DNA of 64,000 nt. Source: Bacteroidaceae bacterium. Its GTDB lineage: Bacteria; Bacteroidota; Bacteroidia; Bacteroidales; Bacteroidaceae. Every line of letters begins with the position of its first letter. The first letter of the stretch is position 1. A model generated the notes under the pieces. That model ran no database searches, was not told the origin of the DNA, and saw only the letters and a list, made by a program, of their open reading frames with translations. The stretch covers positions 62,001 to 126,000 of the forward strand of contig JAFSAT010000018.1 of assembly GCA_017442185.1 (NCBI GenBank), given 5' to 3'. The translations under genes were made by a program, and so were the position numbers. This document shows positions 1-10,000 of the stretch, one piece after another.

Positions 1-1
1 A

Positions 2-739
2 ATGAAAAGAGTACTCGAAGTGTGTGCAGGCAGTGTAGAAAGTGTGATAGCAGCCCGTGACGGAGGTGCAGCCCGTGTTGAACTATGTTCGGCCCTCGAA
101 GTAGGCGGAATAACCCCATCGGCCGGGCTTATGCGCGAAGCACGCAAAATAGAAGGAATAGCAATGCATGTGCTTATACGTCCGCGCGGAGGCGATTTTC
201 TCTACGATGAAAATGAGATATGCTGCATGGAACAAGATATAAAAACGGCTCGTGAATGTGGTGCCGACGGAGTAGTTATTGGTGCTCTGACTGCCGATGG
301 AGATATAGACACAGCGGCTTGTGAACGTCTTGTCAGGGCTGCAGAGGGCATGCACGTTACATTCCATCGCGCTTTCGATATGTGTCGCAACCCCCACCAA
401 GCGCTCGAAGAGATAATAACATTGGGGTGCGACAGAATATTAACCTCGGGGCAGGCTGCCACTGCACTTGCCGGCGTCTCACTGCTCAAGCAATTGGTTG
501 AAGAAGCCGGTCATCGTCTTATAATAATGCCCGGGTGCGGTGTAAATGCCGATAACGCTGCACAAATTTTGGATAGTTGCGGAGCTGTGGAGATACATGC
601 TTCGGCACGCACAAGTGTAGGTAGTCGCATGAAATTCCGTCACAGCGGAGTGAGCATGGGCAATCCCGACAGCGACGAATTTGCCCGTAAAGAGACAAAC
701 TGCAATGAAGTAAGAAAGATTGTAGAGGCCATCGGATAA
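2..739 (+). CDS. cutC: Copper homeostasis protein CutC family
   Basis: A 245-residue TIM-barrel protein of the CutC family, cytoplasmic and named for copper homeostasis, although its biochemical role is uncertain across the family. Visible family motifs are EVCAGS near residue 6, the RPRGGDF segment at 60-66 and FHRAFD at 121-126. The length is normal for CutC, so the ATG at base 2 is probably the true start even though nothing upstream is visible. It is convergent with the next gene and the two share a long hairpin at 781-840. Confidence 0.93.
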   Translation: MKRVLEVCAGSVESVIAARDGGAARVELCSALEVGGITPSAGLMREARKIEGIAMHVLIRPRGGDFLYDENEICCMEQDIKTARECGADGVVIGALTADGDIDTAACERLVRAAEGMHVTFHRAFDMCRNPHQALEEIITLGCDRILTSGQAATALAGVSLLKQLVEEAGHRLIIMPGCGVNADNAAQILDSCGAVEIHASARTSVGSRMKFRHSGVSMGNPDSDEFARKETNCNEVRKIVEAIG

Positions 740-780
740 GAAAAATTACATCGTTATAAGGCTGAAGAGCCGTCTCTATT

Positions 781-840
781 CAATCATAAAAGCATTGAGC
801 GCAAACGAATTTTCGTTTGCGCTCAATGCTTTTATGGTTG
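781..840. terminator. 29-bp near-perfect palindrome, bidirectional terminator
   Basis: Bases 781-809 and 812-840 are reverse complements with one mismatch (which could form a G-U pair), separated by only two bases. The hairpin lies between convergent cutC and the transglutaminase-like lipoprotein gene, and its A/T-rich outer arms provide U-runs on either strand. The likely role is bidirectional transcription termination. Confidence 0.85.
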
Positions 841-855
841 GGATTTGATTAAATA

Positions 856-3495
856 TTATTTATCCAACTGATTGATGACTTTCACCAACTGTTCTCCAAG
901 GCCTATGGAATAGCCTTGCGACATAAATACAATGCGATTAAACGTATCGGCCACAAGAATCACAGGCTTATTGGGGCTCTTCAGTTTCATGGCTGTTACA
1001 ATCTCATTATATATCTTATCGTCAATATCGGTACCCATTACTACGGTAGAGGGCAGGTCGGGGAAGTCGTCACCCTTAAAACGCGATGCTGCAGATGTAT
1101 CCTTAAACAGCAGCACCATCTTCTGTCCCCACTTTTCAAAGGCCTCCTTATAGGGCATTACATCTCGCAGAAAGTGATTGGTCGGCTCGCTGTTCGGATC
1201 TATCAGCGCAATGATATAATAGCCACGTCCGGTAGAGGAGAGTATTGAGCGAGACTGCTGCGTCTCAATATCGAAATAGAGATTCTCGCTATTAAAATTA
1301 CCTATCACTTGAAGTTCGTCCTTATTCTCTCGCATCACAAGCTCAATATCGCTTTTGCCTCCTTGTGGAACCTGCACAAAGTTAAGATGTGCCATCACAC
1401 CTCCATTTGCCATACGTGTGCCGCTCATCACAAGATAGTCTCCTGCATCCACAGCCGCTCCATCGCGCAGCAGTGAACGCCATGTGGCACCTTCGGGATA
1501 ATTTTGAAGTAATAATCTGCCATCTTCTATCTTGGATATAGAGAAGTGGTAGTAATACTTTGGATTGTCTTGATATTCGGTTGGTGAGAATGTTGCATAG
1601 AGGGTTCCACCTTGTGCTGCCGCAACTTCTGAGGTGTCATCGAAAAGTACATCGCACCATTTGCCATCTTCACCTGCATATTGTGTCTTACCCGTAACTT
1701 CGTCTATGCGTGCAGGAATACCCATGCTGCGAGCAGCAGCCACAAAGAAGATATCGCGCGAATGAGGGTCGGTGATTCTTATGTTCCACACGCTTATGGG
1801 TGACATACATAGCATTAGCGGGTTCCACTCACTGTCTACCTCTATATTTTGTCGGCACCACTCTACCCATAATTGAGGATTGGCGCGATATACGGATGCA
1901 CTGTCGGCAGAGAGTGCATTGGTGAAGAATGACTTATAGGGGGTGAGTAGTTCGTTGCTGATACGCGGATTGAGCACATAGTGGTCGTATAGCGATGTGC
2001 CTTCACCTGTGGAGGTGGTGTTCAAGAGATGGTCGTTGAGAACCTCTGCCGGGATGTCGCGGCGGTCTTTTTCTGAGATTACTTGAAGCAGGCGTAAGGC
2101 TCTGTTGCGCAAAGTCTTGTCTGCGCTTGTCAGGAACGATGCAATAGTACCGTGATTACCGCGTGATTGTTTGAGGATGAGTTGAACTTCTGCCTCGGGG
2201 AGGGCGAGTGAACGAGCCAGATTTGCAGCACCCTCGGGGGTGATAAAGGTTGCCACATAGGCGTTGCGAATGGAGTCTTCATGAGCAAAACGCATTGCAT
2301 TATGTTCTATTTGCTCGGGAGACAATGTGGGTGCAGTGTTTCGCTCGGCGGGGGGGACTATATCCATGGTAAGTGTCCCTTTGAAGCCTTCGCTCTTGTC
2401 GAGTACAACGGTGAGTGTATCGGTTTTTCCGGCAGTGAACTTGCCAAAGCCGAATTTGTTTTTATCATAAGCCCAAGCAATCATGTCTCCGCAGCCGCTT
2501 ACTATCGAGGCGCATCCGTCGGCGCTGCACTCTTTGCGTGCCGCGGTGTAAAATTCGGCATAATTGTATATCTTAAATTCCACCGTTGCTTGAACAGGGC
2601 GACCATTCTCGTCGACAACACGCACCACTGTGGTTGCTGTTGGAGCATAATTTTCTGTAACATTTATCTCTGTGTAACAGGGGGTGCGTCCGAGTACCTC
2701 TTCGGGGCCGTTATAATTACCGAATGCCTTTGTGTGCATTAACATGCCTCGTGAGGCCGGAGCGTTGAACCATCCAAGGTCGAGCACAGGCTCAGGCTCG
2801 CAAGCGCCCAAGAAGTGCCATTCTCCATCCACCCATGCCTCAACCCATGCGTGGTTATCATCGGTGTGTGCCCAGCGTGGGGTATACACTTGGCGTGCCG
2901 GTATACCAACCGCACGCAGAGCCGCAACGGTGAATGTCGACTCCTCGCCGCATCTGCCGTGTGCAGTGCGCACTGTTGCCAGCGGAGAGCTTGTGCGACT
3001 GTCCGAGGGGGTGTAGGTTACTTTTTCGTGGCACCAATGGTTTACTTCGAGCACCGCATCGTACATCGAAAGTCCCTTTACGCGCTCTCTTAACTCTTCA
3101 TAAAAAACACGACGGCTCTCGTCTAAATTTTCGTTGTTCACACGCACAGGCAGCACAAAGTGCAGAAATTCTCTGTCGGGTACAGTTATTCCCCAAGGCA
3201 TTTCGGCACGCGCCTTTAGGGCGTAATCAACGTTCATCAGATGGAAACTTCCCGAATAGTCGGTAATATCGGGTAGTGCCATATAGGCATATAAAAATTG
3301 AAGGGCTTGACGCTGATTTGTGGATAGCTCTCCATCGAAGACCGATAGACATCCTTTTTCATCGAGCATCGAGGCTCGCTTGTTAAAATCGTCGACAAAA
3401 ACTTTACTTCCGTCAAATCCTTTTCCCGAATCTCCGTTGCAGGCTGTCAGAAATGTAATAGCGACAACCAACAACGCACTTGTGATTTTTTTCAT
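856..3495 (-). CDS. Transglutaminase-like domain lipoprotein
   Basis: An 879-residue predicted lipoprotein. The signal peptide ends in a lipobox with the cysteine at residue 19 (LTAC). A transglutaminase-like core spans about residues 140-250: catalytic Cys182 sits in the GRCGEE motif and His215 in DDNHAWVEAW. This fold can be a peptidase, an acyltransferase or an inactive scaffold, so the substrate is not known. A second region (about 540-640, around SVWNIRITDPHSRDIFFVAAARSMG-like sequence) resembles the first transglutaminase module without an obvious Cys. The C-terminus, from about residue 760, looks thioredoxin-like but lacks a CxxC. Probably attached to the outer membrane or periplasmic. 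It stands alone, about 110 bp downstream of mgtC. Confidence 0.85.
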   Translation of the reverse strand: MKKITSALLVVAITFLTACNGDSGKGFDGSKVFVDDFNKRASMLDEKGCLSVFDGELSTNQRQALQFLYAYMALPDITDYSGSFHLMNVDYALKARAEMPWGITVPDREFLHFVLPVRVNNENLDESRRVFYEELRERVKGLSMYDAVLEVNHWCHEKVTYTPSDSRTSSPLATVRTAHGRCGEESTFTVAALRAVGIPARQVYTPRWAHTDDNHAWVEAWVDGEWHFLGACEPEPVLDLGWFNAPASRGMLMHTKAFGNYNGPEEVLGRTPCYTEINVTENYAPTATTVVRVVDENGRPVQATVEFKIYNYAEFYTAARKECSADGCASIVSGCGDMIAWAYDKNKFGFGKFTAGKTDTLTVVLDKSEGFKGTLTMDIVPPAERNTAPTLSPEQIEHNAMRFAHEDSIRNAYVATFITPEGAANLARSLALPEAEVQLILKQSRGNHGTIASFLTSADKTLRNRALRLLQVISEKDRRDIPAEVLNDHLLNTTSTGEGTSLYDHYVLNPRISNELLTPYKSFFTNALSADSASVYRANPQLWVEWCRQNIEVDSEWNPLMLCMSPISVWNIRITDPHSRDIFFVAAARSMGIPARIDEVTGKTQYAGEDGKWCDVLFDDTSEVAAAQGGTLYATFSPTEYQDNPKYYYHFSISKIEDGRLLLQNYPEGATWRSLLRDGAAVDAGDYLVMSGTRMANGGVMAHLNFVQVPQGGKSDIELVMRENKDELQVIGNFNSENLYFDIETQQSRSILSSTGRGYYIIALIDPNSEPTNHFLRDVMPYKEAFEKWGQKMVLLFKDTSAASRFKGDDFPDLPSTVVMGTDIDDKIYNEIVTAMKLKSPNKPVILVADTFNRIVFMSQGYSIGLGEQLVKVINQLDK

Positions 3496-3608
3496 ATTTG
3501 TATAGATTTTAATATAAAAACAGTCTCATTAAAATGATTTTAAGATAAATTCATATAGCTTTTAATAATATTTAAAATGTCATATATAATGCTCCTTGGC
3601 ATTAATCT

Positions 3609-4262
3609 CTACTCCAGCAGGTGAACAGTGACACCCGGTAAGTCTCTTATGATTCTCAGTGGTGAATCTGCACTGTTGTGCGACTTTATCATCATCGAAA
3701 CATTATAAATATTGCCGGCAGTGTAATTAACCATTTCTACCTTATAGGACACTATCATGTAACCCTTGTCGAGAAAGGCCTTTTGCAATTTATCAAGGCT
3801 GTCGTTGCTGTTTACGGTAAGCTCAATGTATGTGCTTCGTAACCCTATGCTCTTGAACAAGAGGCTTAAAAGCTCCAATCCCGCGAGCACCAACAGCGTT
3901 GCACAGATACCCAGAATATACATCCCTGCTCCTATGGCCAATCCTATTCCCGATGTAACCCATATTCCGGCAGCGGTTGTCAACCCGCGTACAATCTGTT
4001 TATTAATAATTATGGTGCCGGCCCCAATAAAACCTATTCCCGTTACCACCTGTGCGGCGATGCGGCTTGGGTCGAGTCCTATGCCCGCTTCTCCCGACAA
4101 GGCATTAAAACCATGCTGTGATATAATCATGAGAAGGGCACTTCCCATTGAGACCAGAAAATGTGTCCTATAACCCGCCTCCTTGGCCCGATACTCCCTC
4201 TCAAGACCTATTAACGTTCCCAAAAAACCGGCCACCAAAATCCTCAGTATAAAATCAAGCAT
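3609..4262 (-). CDS. MgtC/SapB family membrane protein
   Basis: A 217-residue integral membrane protein of the MgtC/SapB family. Several hydrophobic helices fill the first 140 residues, with the family signature GTLIGLERE near the N-terminus and GAGTII and TTAAGIWV motifs after it. A soluble ACT-like C-terminal domain follows. Family members are linked to magnesium stress and, in some bacteria, to ATP synthase control; the role here is unknown. The reading frame is open for 29 more codons upstream, but that extension runs into a degenerate copy of the 88-bp repeat, so the start at 4262 (MLDFILRIL) is preferred. Its upstream region carries the promoter-repeat array at 4296-4568. Confidence 0.85.
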   Translation of the reverse strand: MLDFILRILVAGFLGTLIGLEREYRAKEAGYRTHFLVSMGSALLMIISQHGFNALSGEAGIGLDPSRIAAQVVTGIGFIGAGTIIINKQIVRGLTTAAGIWVTSGIGLAIGAGMYILGICATLLVLAGLELLSLLFKSIGLRSTYIELTVNSNDSLDKLQKAFLDKGYMIVSYKVEMVNYTAGNIYNVSMMIKSHNSADSPLRIIRDLPGVTVHLLE

Positions 4263-4295
4263 CACATTGTTTAGGTTTATATTATTATCCAATTG

Positions 4296-4568
4296 TGAAG
4301 ATAGCAAAAATCGAGCGAGAAAAATGAATTTTACTTCAGTATTTTTCACGACGAGTGCGCCACATCTTCGAGGTTTACCTCAAAGATAGCAACAAACGAG
4401 CGAAATAATATCAAGCTTGCTTGACTATTTTTTCACAGCGAGTGTCGTCTTATCTTCGAGATTTATCTCAAAGATAGCAACAAACGAGCGAAATAAAATC
4501 AAGCTTGCTTGACTATTTTTTCACAGCGAGTGCCGTCTTATCTTCGAGATTTATCTCAAAGATAGCAA
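4296..4568 (-). repeat. 88-bp tandem promoter-bearing repeat upstream of mgtC
   Basis: Two full units with an exact 88-bp period start at 4364 and 4452. A third partial unit starts at 4540, and a degenerate copy lies at about 4296-4363. Each unit, read on the minus strand, carries GTTTGTTGC followed by TATCTTTG, a perfect match to the Bacteroidota -7 box TAnnTTTG. These boxes lie at 4381-4388, 4469-4476 and 4557-4564, with the variant TATCTTCA at 4296-4303. Each unit also holds two inverted repeats: TCAAGC-TT-GCTTGA, and the pair ATCTTCGAG/CTCAAAGAT. Related single cassettes lie upstream of the RmlD-like gene and lpxK. Confidence 0.85.
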
Positions 4569-4636
4569 AAAACAGAATATCATACATATATAAATGGCAA
4601 AATTTGATTATAATTGTATAATAAATGCAATTTTTG

Positions 4637-4644
4637 TATCTTCG
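4637..4644 (+). promoter_or_regulatory. -7 box for the ABC exporter gene
   Basis: TATCTTCG is a one-base variant of TAnnTTTG. It lies about 100 bp before the GTG start, implying a leader of roughly 95 nt. The same variant appears before ilvE and the rsmF-like gene. Confidence 0.5.
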
Positions 4645-4667
4645 CACTATAAAAACGATATAAATTT

Positions 4668-4714
4668 AGACGACATCTTAGAAAATGTTTATGTATAAAC
4701 ATTATTCGGCGTCT
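4668..4714 (+). promoter_or_regulatory. Stem-loop in the ABC exporter leader
   Basis: An inner hairpin AATGTTTA-TGTA-TAAACATT (4684-4703) is enclosed by an outer AGACG/CGTCT pairing (4668-4672 with 4710-4714). It sits in the untranslated leader about 30 bases before the GTG start. A regulatory role is only inferred. Confidence 0.4.
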
Positions 4715-4745
4715 TACTTCAATAAAAAATAACAAAAAATCCATA

Positions 4746-6395
4746 GTGGAAAAAAGAAAATCAATAAAGATATTGCTTTTGTGGTTGTGGCACAATTCAA
4801 AGGGTGCACGTTCACAAGCCTTGCTCAATACAGCAATCGGTGCTGCCGACGTGGTGTGTCAACTGCTGTGGGTGCTCGCATGCAAACAAGCAATAGATAT
4901 AGCCACAGGCAATGCCGAAGGAGCGCTGACAACCATAGGTGTTATTATCGGTGCATTGATGCTTGCCGAGATTCTTTTGCGAGGAGCCGGCAGATGGATA
5001 AATGTCATATTTGGAGTAAGGGCAAGCAACAGAATGCGTTTGAGCATTTTTTCGCGATTGATGCGCAGTGAATGGATGTATCTGCAAAAGCATCATACAG
5101 GCGACCTTATCAATAGACTTGAAGGAGATGTAGGCAATATCACACTGCTCATCACCGAGACTGTTCCGGCAGTGGCAGTGGTGCTTTTTCAATTGACAGG
5201 CAGTTTCCTGTTACTATTCAGCATGAACAAGATGCTTGCCGTAGCAGTGCTGTTTATACTCCCCGTATGTCTTGTTGCAAGCCGTATATATGTGAAACAC
5301 ATGCGCAGTTACAACCGTCAGGTGCGCGATAGCGACAGTCGCATACAATCGGTGTTGCAAGAGAGTCTGCAACACAAAGCTCTCATAAAGACAATGGAGC
5401 AGAATAGAAACACCGAAGAACAGCTCACACGCCTTCAAGAGATTCTGCACAACCAAGTGCGCAGCAGAGCAAAATTCTCAATAGGAGCATTCTCCTTTAT
5501 CCAATTGGGGTTTGCGGCAGGCTATCTGACAGCTTTTCTTTGGGGTGTAGGCGGTCTTGCAGCAGGAAGCATTACATTCGGAACACTTTCGGCTTTTTTG
5601 CAATTAGTTGGCCTTATACAACGTCCGACAATGGACTTAAGCCGTTACGTACCGGGCATGGTGTCATCATTGACAGCCTCGGAGCGCCTATACGAGCTTG
5701 AAGAGCTGCCCGAAGAGGAACAAGGCGACAGAATAGAACTTGCCGGTACGGCTGGTGTACGCTTCAAAAATGTAACATTTAAATACGATGACGACAGCCG
5801 TACGGTGCTCGACACATTCAGTTTCGATTTTGCTCCCGGCAGCAGCACGGCTATTGTGGGTGAGACAGGTGCCGGTAAGACTACACTCATTCGCCTTTTA
5901 GTGGCACTCGTACATCCGCAAAGCGGCAGCATAGAGATATACAACCACAAAGAGACATATAAATCATCACCTCTGACACGTGGTAACTTCGTATATATAC
6001 CGCAAGGCAACAGCTTGATAAGCGGTACCATACGCGATAATCTGCTTATGGGCAATCCCGATGCCACAGAAGAGATGATGCACAAGGCTTTGCACACAGC
6101 CTGCGCCGACTATGTCGGCGAACTGCCCAAAGGCATAGATACAGAACTGTCGGAGCAAGGAGGGGGGCTTAGCGAAGGACAGGCACAACGCATTGCGGTG
6201 GCGCGTTCACTATTGCGCAGCGGCAGCATTCTGATATTGGACGAAGTAACCTCGGCACTCGACGAAGAGACCGAAAAAGAGATGTTGCGTCGTCTCACAA
6301 AAGCCGGCACAGGAAAGACACTTATATTCGTCACCCACCGCCCCGCCGTTCTCAGCCATTGCAATCAGATACTAAAGATGGGCAGCGTACAATAA
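4746..6395 (+). CDS. ABC transporter, fused membrane and ATPase domains
   Basis: A 549-residue half-transporter of the exporter type. The membrane domain (about residues 25-305) is followed by the nucleotide-binding domain: Walker A GETGAGKTT at 372-380, Q-loop Gln420, signature LSEGQ at 475-479, Walker B ILILDE at 495-500 and switch His531. All ATPase motifs are intact, so it should be an active ATPase working as a homo- or heterodimer in the inner membrane. The substrate cannot be read from sequence; lipid or peptide exporters share this layout. The start is GTG, since no in-frame ATG precedes the first membrane helix. It stands alone, about 85 bp before ruvA. Confidence 0.9.
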   Translation: MEKRKSIKILLLWLWHNSKGARSQALLNTAIGAADVVCQLLWVLACKQAIDIATGNAEGALTTIGVIIGALMLAEILLRGAGRWINVIFGVRASNRMRLSIFSRLMRSEWMYLQKHHTGDLINRLEGDVGNITLLITETVPAVAVVLFQLTGSFLLLFSMNKMLAVAVLFILPVCLVASRIYVKHMRSYNRQVRDSDSRIQSVLQESLQHKALIKTMEQNRNTEEQLTRLQEILHNQVRSRAKFSIGAFSFIQLGFAAGYLTAFLWGVGGLAAGSITFGTLSAFLQLVGLIQRPTMDLSRYVPGMVSSLTASERLYELEELPEEEQGDRIELAGTAGVRFKNVTFKYDDDSRTVLDTFSFDFAPGSSTAIVGETGAGKTTLIRLLVALVHPQSGSIEIYNHKETYKSSPLTRGNFVYIPQGNSLISGTIRDNLLMGNPDATEEMMHKALHTACADYVGELPKGIDTELSEQGGGLSEGQAQRIAVARSLLRSGSILILDEVTSALDEETEKEMLRRLTKAGTGKTLIFVTHRPAVLSHCNQILKMGSVQ

Positions 6396-6480
6396 ACCAA
6401 CAAAAAATACGTTTAGTATAGGAAACGGCAAACATACGTAAAAATTAAAATAAGGCAACGCTACCCAAGATAAAACCATT

Positions 6481-7071
6481 ATGATAGAATATCTCAAAGG
6501 AGAACTTGTTGAACTAAATCCCACAACGGCCATCGTAGAGTGTGCAGGTGTGGGCTACGAAACAAGCATCACTCTTAATACATACAGTAATCTGCAAGGA
6601 CAAAAACAGATAAAAGTATACATATACGAAGTAATACGCGAAGATACCCACCAACTGTTCGGCTTTCACAGCAAGCAAGAGCGTGAACTGTTCTTGCAGC
6701 TGATATCGGTGTCGGGTATAGGAGGCAACACGGCACGCACCATACTATCGGCATTCACCGTGGCAGAACTTTGCGAAGTTATATCAGGAGGCAACGAAAC
6801 ACTTCTCAAGAGCGTCAAGGGTATAGGCTTGAAGACTGCTCAGCGCATCATTGTAGACCTAAAAGATAAAATTTCAGGCCTCTCCGCAGGAGCAAGCAGC
6901 ACGCAGGCCGCATCAACAGCAAACAACGATACAATAGACTCGGCCGTAGCTGCATTGGTGATGTTGGGATTTCCCGGCGCAGCAGCAAACAAAGTTGTGC
7001 AGAATGTGGTAAAATCCAACCCCTCGGCAACTGTGGAACAAACAATAAAACTCGCCCTTAAACAGCTCTGA
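6481..7071 (+). CDS. ruvA: Holliday junction branch migration protein RuvA
   Basis: A 196-residue RuvA, the tetrameric protein that binds four-way DNA junctions and loads the RuvB motor. The three domains are visible: the N-terminal OB fold (about 1-65), the tandem helix-hairpin-helix region with [10 protein letters not shown] near 77-86 and VKGIGLKTA near 112-120, and the C-terminal RuvB-binding three-helix domain (about 150-196) after an Ala/Ser/Thr-rich linker. Length is typical. It lies 11 bp before sprA and is probably co-transcribed with it. Confidence 0.97.
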   Translation: MIEYLKGELVELNPTTAIVECAGVGYETSITLNTYSNLQGQKQIKVYIYEVIREDTHQLFGFHSKQERELFLQLISVSGIGGNTARTILSAFTVAELCEVISGGNETLLKSVKGIGLKTAQRIIVDLKDKISGLSAGASSTQAASTANNDTIDSAVAALVMLGFPGAAANKVVQNVVKSNPSATVEQTIKLALKQL

Positions 7072-7082
7072 TACAAAGATAA

Positions 7083-10000
7083 ATGATACAACGTGCGCTA
7101 CTTTTACTTTTCATTATCTGCGCGGCCGTTCAAATAACGTCTGCGCAAGATGTCGAGCGCACAAACAACAGGCGACAAATACAAACAACACGCTCGGCCC
7201 GGCAAAAAAAGAACGACACGATACCGGCTCGCTACCCCGTATCTCAGACCATTCCCGAGCAGGCTGCCGACCTGAACAAAAAGCCATTGGACTTGCGCAC
7301 ACCCACGAATATCGTCACCGACACCATTTACAGTCACGACGACAGCACATATACATTCAAAACACGTATGGGTGAAGCCGGTACCATCATGGGCACTCCT
7401 ATTATGATGAAGCAAAGCGAGTATTCTCGTTGGCATCTCAGCCAGTCCATGATGCGCTATTTCCGCGAAAAGAATCGCAAAGAATTTGAGGCGGCACAGG
7501 GAAAAGACAAATTCGATTTTACCGACATGTATTTCGACCTCGGACCGGCCGAAAAAATTTTCGGCCCCGGCGGTGTACGTATAAAAACACAAGGAAGCGC
7601 CGAAATGAAAATAGGCTACTTCATGCAGACTATCGACAACCCCTCGTTACCGCAACGCAGCCGAAGCACCAACAGCTTCGATTTTGACGAAAAAATAAAT
7701 CTCAACGTCAAAGGAAGTGTGGGTGACAAGATGAATCTGAACTTCAACTACAACACCGAAGCTACATTCAGCTACGATGCCCAGAAACTGAATTTGAAAT
7801 ATGAAGGAAAAGAGGACGAGGTTGTTAAACTCATAGAAGCGGGCAACGTCTCCTTTGGTACAAATTCAGGCCTTATACGCGGAGCATCGGCCCTCTTCGG
7901 AGTGCGTGCCGATTTTCAATTCGGCAAATTGTCATTACAAACCGTAATATCACAAAAAACATCAAGCAGCACCACTGTAAGTTCAAAAGGCGGCACGCAA
8001 CTCACTACATTTGAAATTGAAATAACAGACTACGACGAGAACAGGCATTTTTTCCTCTCACACTATTTCCGAGATAACTATGACCGTTCCATGGCACAAC
8101 TGCCCACCATAATGTCGGGAGTAAACATAAATCGTGTCGAAGTGTGGGTAACAAACAAAGCAAGCGACTATACCAACCCACGCAACGTAGTGGCATTCAC
8201 CGATATTGGCGAAAGTACACACATCAGCAATCCTCTTTGGCAATCATCAGGCGGCAATCTGCCTCATAACGGTGCCAACACACTCTATAATGCAATGAAC
8301 AGCACCTATGCTGCAATACGCGACATTGACCGGGTGAACAGCACCCTGAACAGCGGAGAGGGCATAAACGGTGGTCTCGACTACGAAAAGCTATCCAATG
8401 CCCGTCTGCTATCCCCCTCGGAATATACCGTAAACAATGCCCTCGGATACATATCACTGAAAAACGCTCTACGCTCCGACGAAGTGCTTGCCATAGCCTA
8501 CGAATATACCTACGGAGGGCAAACCTATCAAGTGGGAGAATTTTCGAGCGACCAAAAAGAGTCGGGCGCCACACTATTCGTGAAACTTCTGAAGCCCAAT
8601 GCCTGCTCGCCGCAGAACGGCTGCTGGAACCTCATGATGAAGAACGTCTATTCACTGGGGACAAGGAGCCTTCGCAACAACGAATTTAAACTCGACATAT
8701 ACTATGCCGACGACAGTCTTGGCACAAATATCACATATCTTCCCGAAGAGAGCCTTAAAAGCACTCCGTTGCTGCGCCTGATGAGTCTCGACCGTCTCGA
8801 CACAAACAACACAAAAGAGACACCCAATGGAATCTTCGACTTTATACAAGGCTACACTGTGGATGCCTCGACGGGACGCATCTTCTTCCCATCGGTAGAG
8901 CCTTTCGGCAACTATCTTAGAGACAAAATCGGCAATGACGAAATTGCACAAAAATATATCTTCCAAGAACTTTACGACTCAACAAAAACCATAGCCAAAC
9001 AAATGGCCGAAAAAGATAAATTCTACCTTATAGGAGAATATACAGGCTCCTCGGCCAATGTAATACAAACAGGAACAACAAATATCCCTCGCGGCTCGGT
9101 TGTGGTGACGGCAGGAGGCGTCACACTTGTAGAGAATGTCGACTATCAGGTAGACTACTCGGCCGGCGTTGTTACAATCCTGAACCAAAATATCATAGAT
9201 GCAGGCACAGCGGTGAACGTATCGCTGGAGAGTAACACTCTCTTCAATATGCAACGCAAGACGGTGCTCGGTCTTAATTGGAAGTATGATTTTTCGGATG
9301 AATTTAACTTTGGAGGAACATTCCTTACACTGCGTGAAAAACCACTGACATCCAAGGTGGATATGGGGTCTGAACCGCTAAACAACACAATCTGGGGCAT
9401 TAACGTCTCTTGGAAAAAAGAGAGCCAATGGCTCACAAATATGCTCGACAAGTTACCGCTTATAAGTTGCACGGCTCCATCCTCTATAAATCTTACGGCG
9501 GAATTTGCCAAGCTCAACGCCGGTACTTCTAGTGAGGTGCAAAGCCAAGCATCCTACATCGACGATTTTGAGAGTACCGAGAATGGAATAGATCTTACAT
9601 CACCATCATCGTGGGTGCTTGCGTCACTACCCACAGGAATGCCATACAGCAACTACACAAACGATATACGTACAGGATACAATCGTGCACTCATCAGTTG
9701 GTACACAATAGACCCTCTGTTCACACGACGCAGTTCGTCACTCACCCCCTCACATATAAAAAGCGATATAGACCAACTGTCGAATCACTATGTGCGCGAA
9801 GTGTATGAACGCGAACTATATCCCAATAAAGAGAGCACATACGGAGAATCATCAACTCTCTCACTGCTCAACATAAGCTACTATCCCGATGAGCGTGGCC
9901 CATATAATCTCGACCCCGACCTTAACTACAACGGTAAACTCAACGACCCCGAAAAGCGTTGGGGAGGTATAACACGCCAGTTGGGTACCACAGATTTTGA

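Larger units (their letters stand above)
4263..4745. other. Intergenic region between divergent mgtC and ABC exporter
   Basis: No gene is seen in these 483 bases. The left half is the 88-bp repeat array that would serve the leftward mgtC gene. The right half holds a rightward -7-like box (4637-4644) and a leader stem-loop (4668-4714) for the ABC exporter. Confidence 0.8.

Noticed and set aside
856-3495. Long open frames on the opposite strand of the lipoprotein and BNR genes
   Set aside because: They lack domain similarity and sit entirely inside well-supported genes; they are a by-product of codon bias.
4263-4349. N-terminal extension of the mgtC-like protein by 29 codons
   Set aside because: The extension overlaps a degenerate copy of the 88-bp repeat with a -7 box and lacks family similarity; the start at 4262 fits the first membrane helix.
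4296-4568. CRISPR array
   Set aside because: The 88-bp period is a whole-unit tandem repeat without unique spacers, and no cas genes are present.
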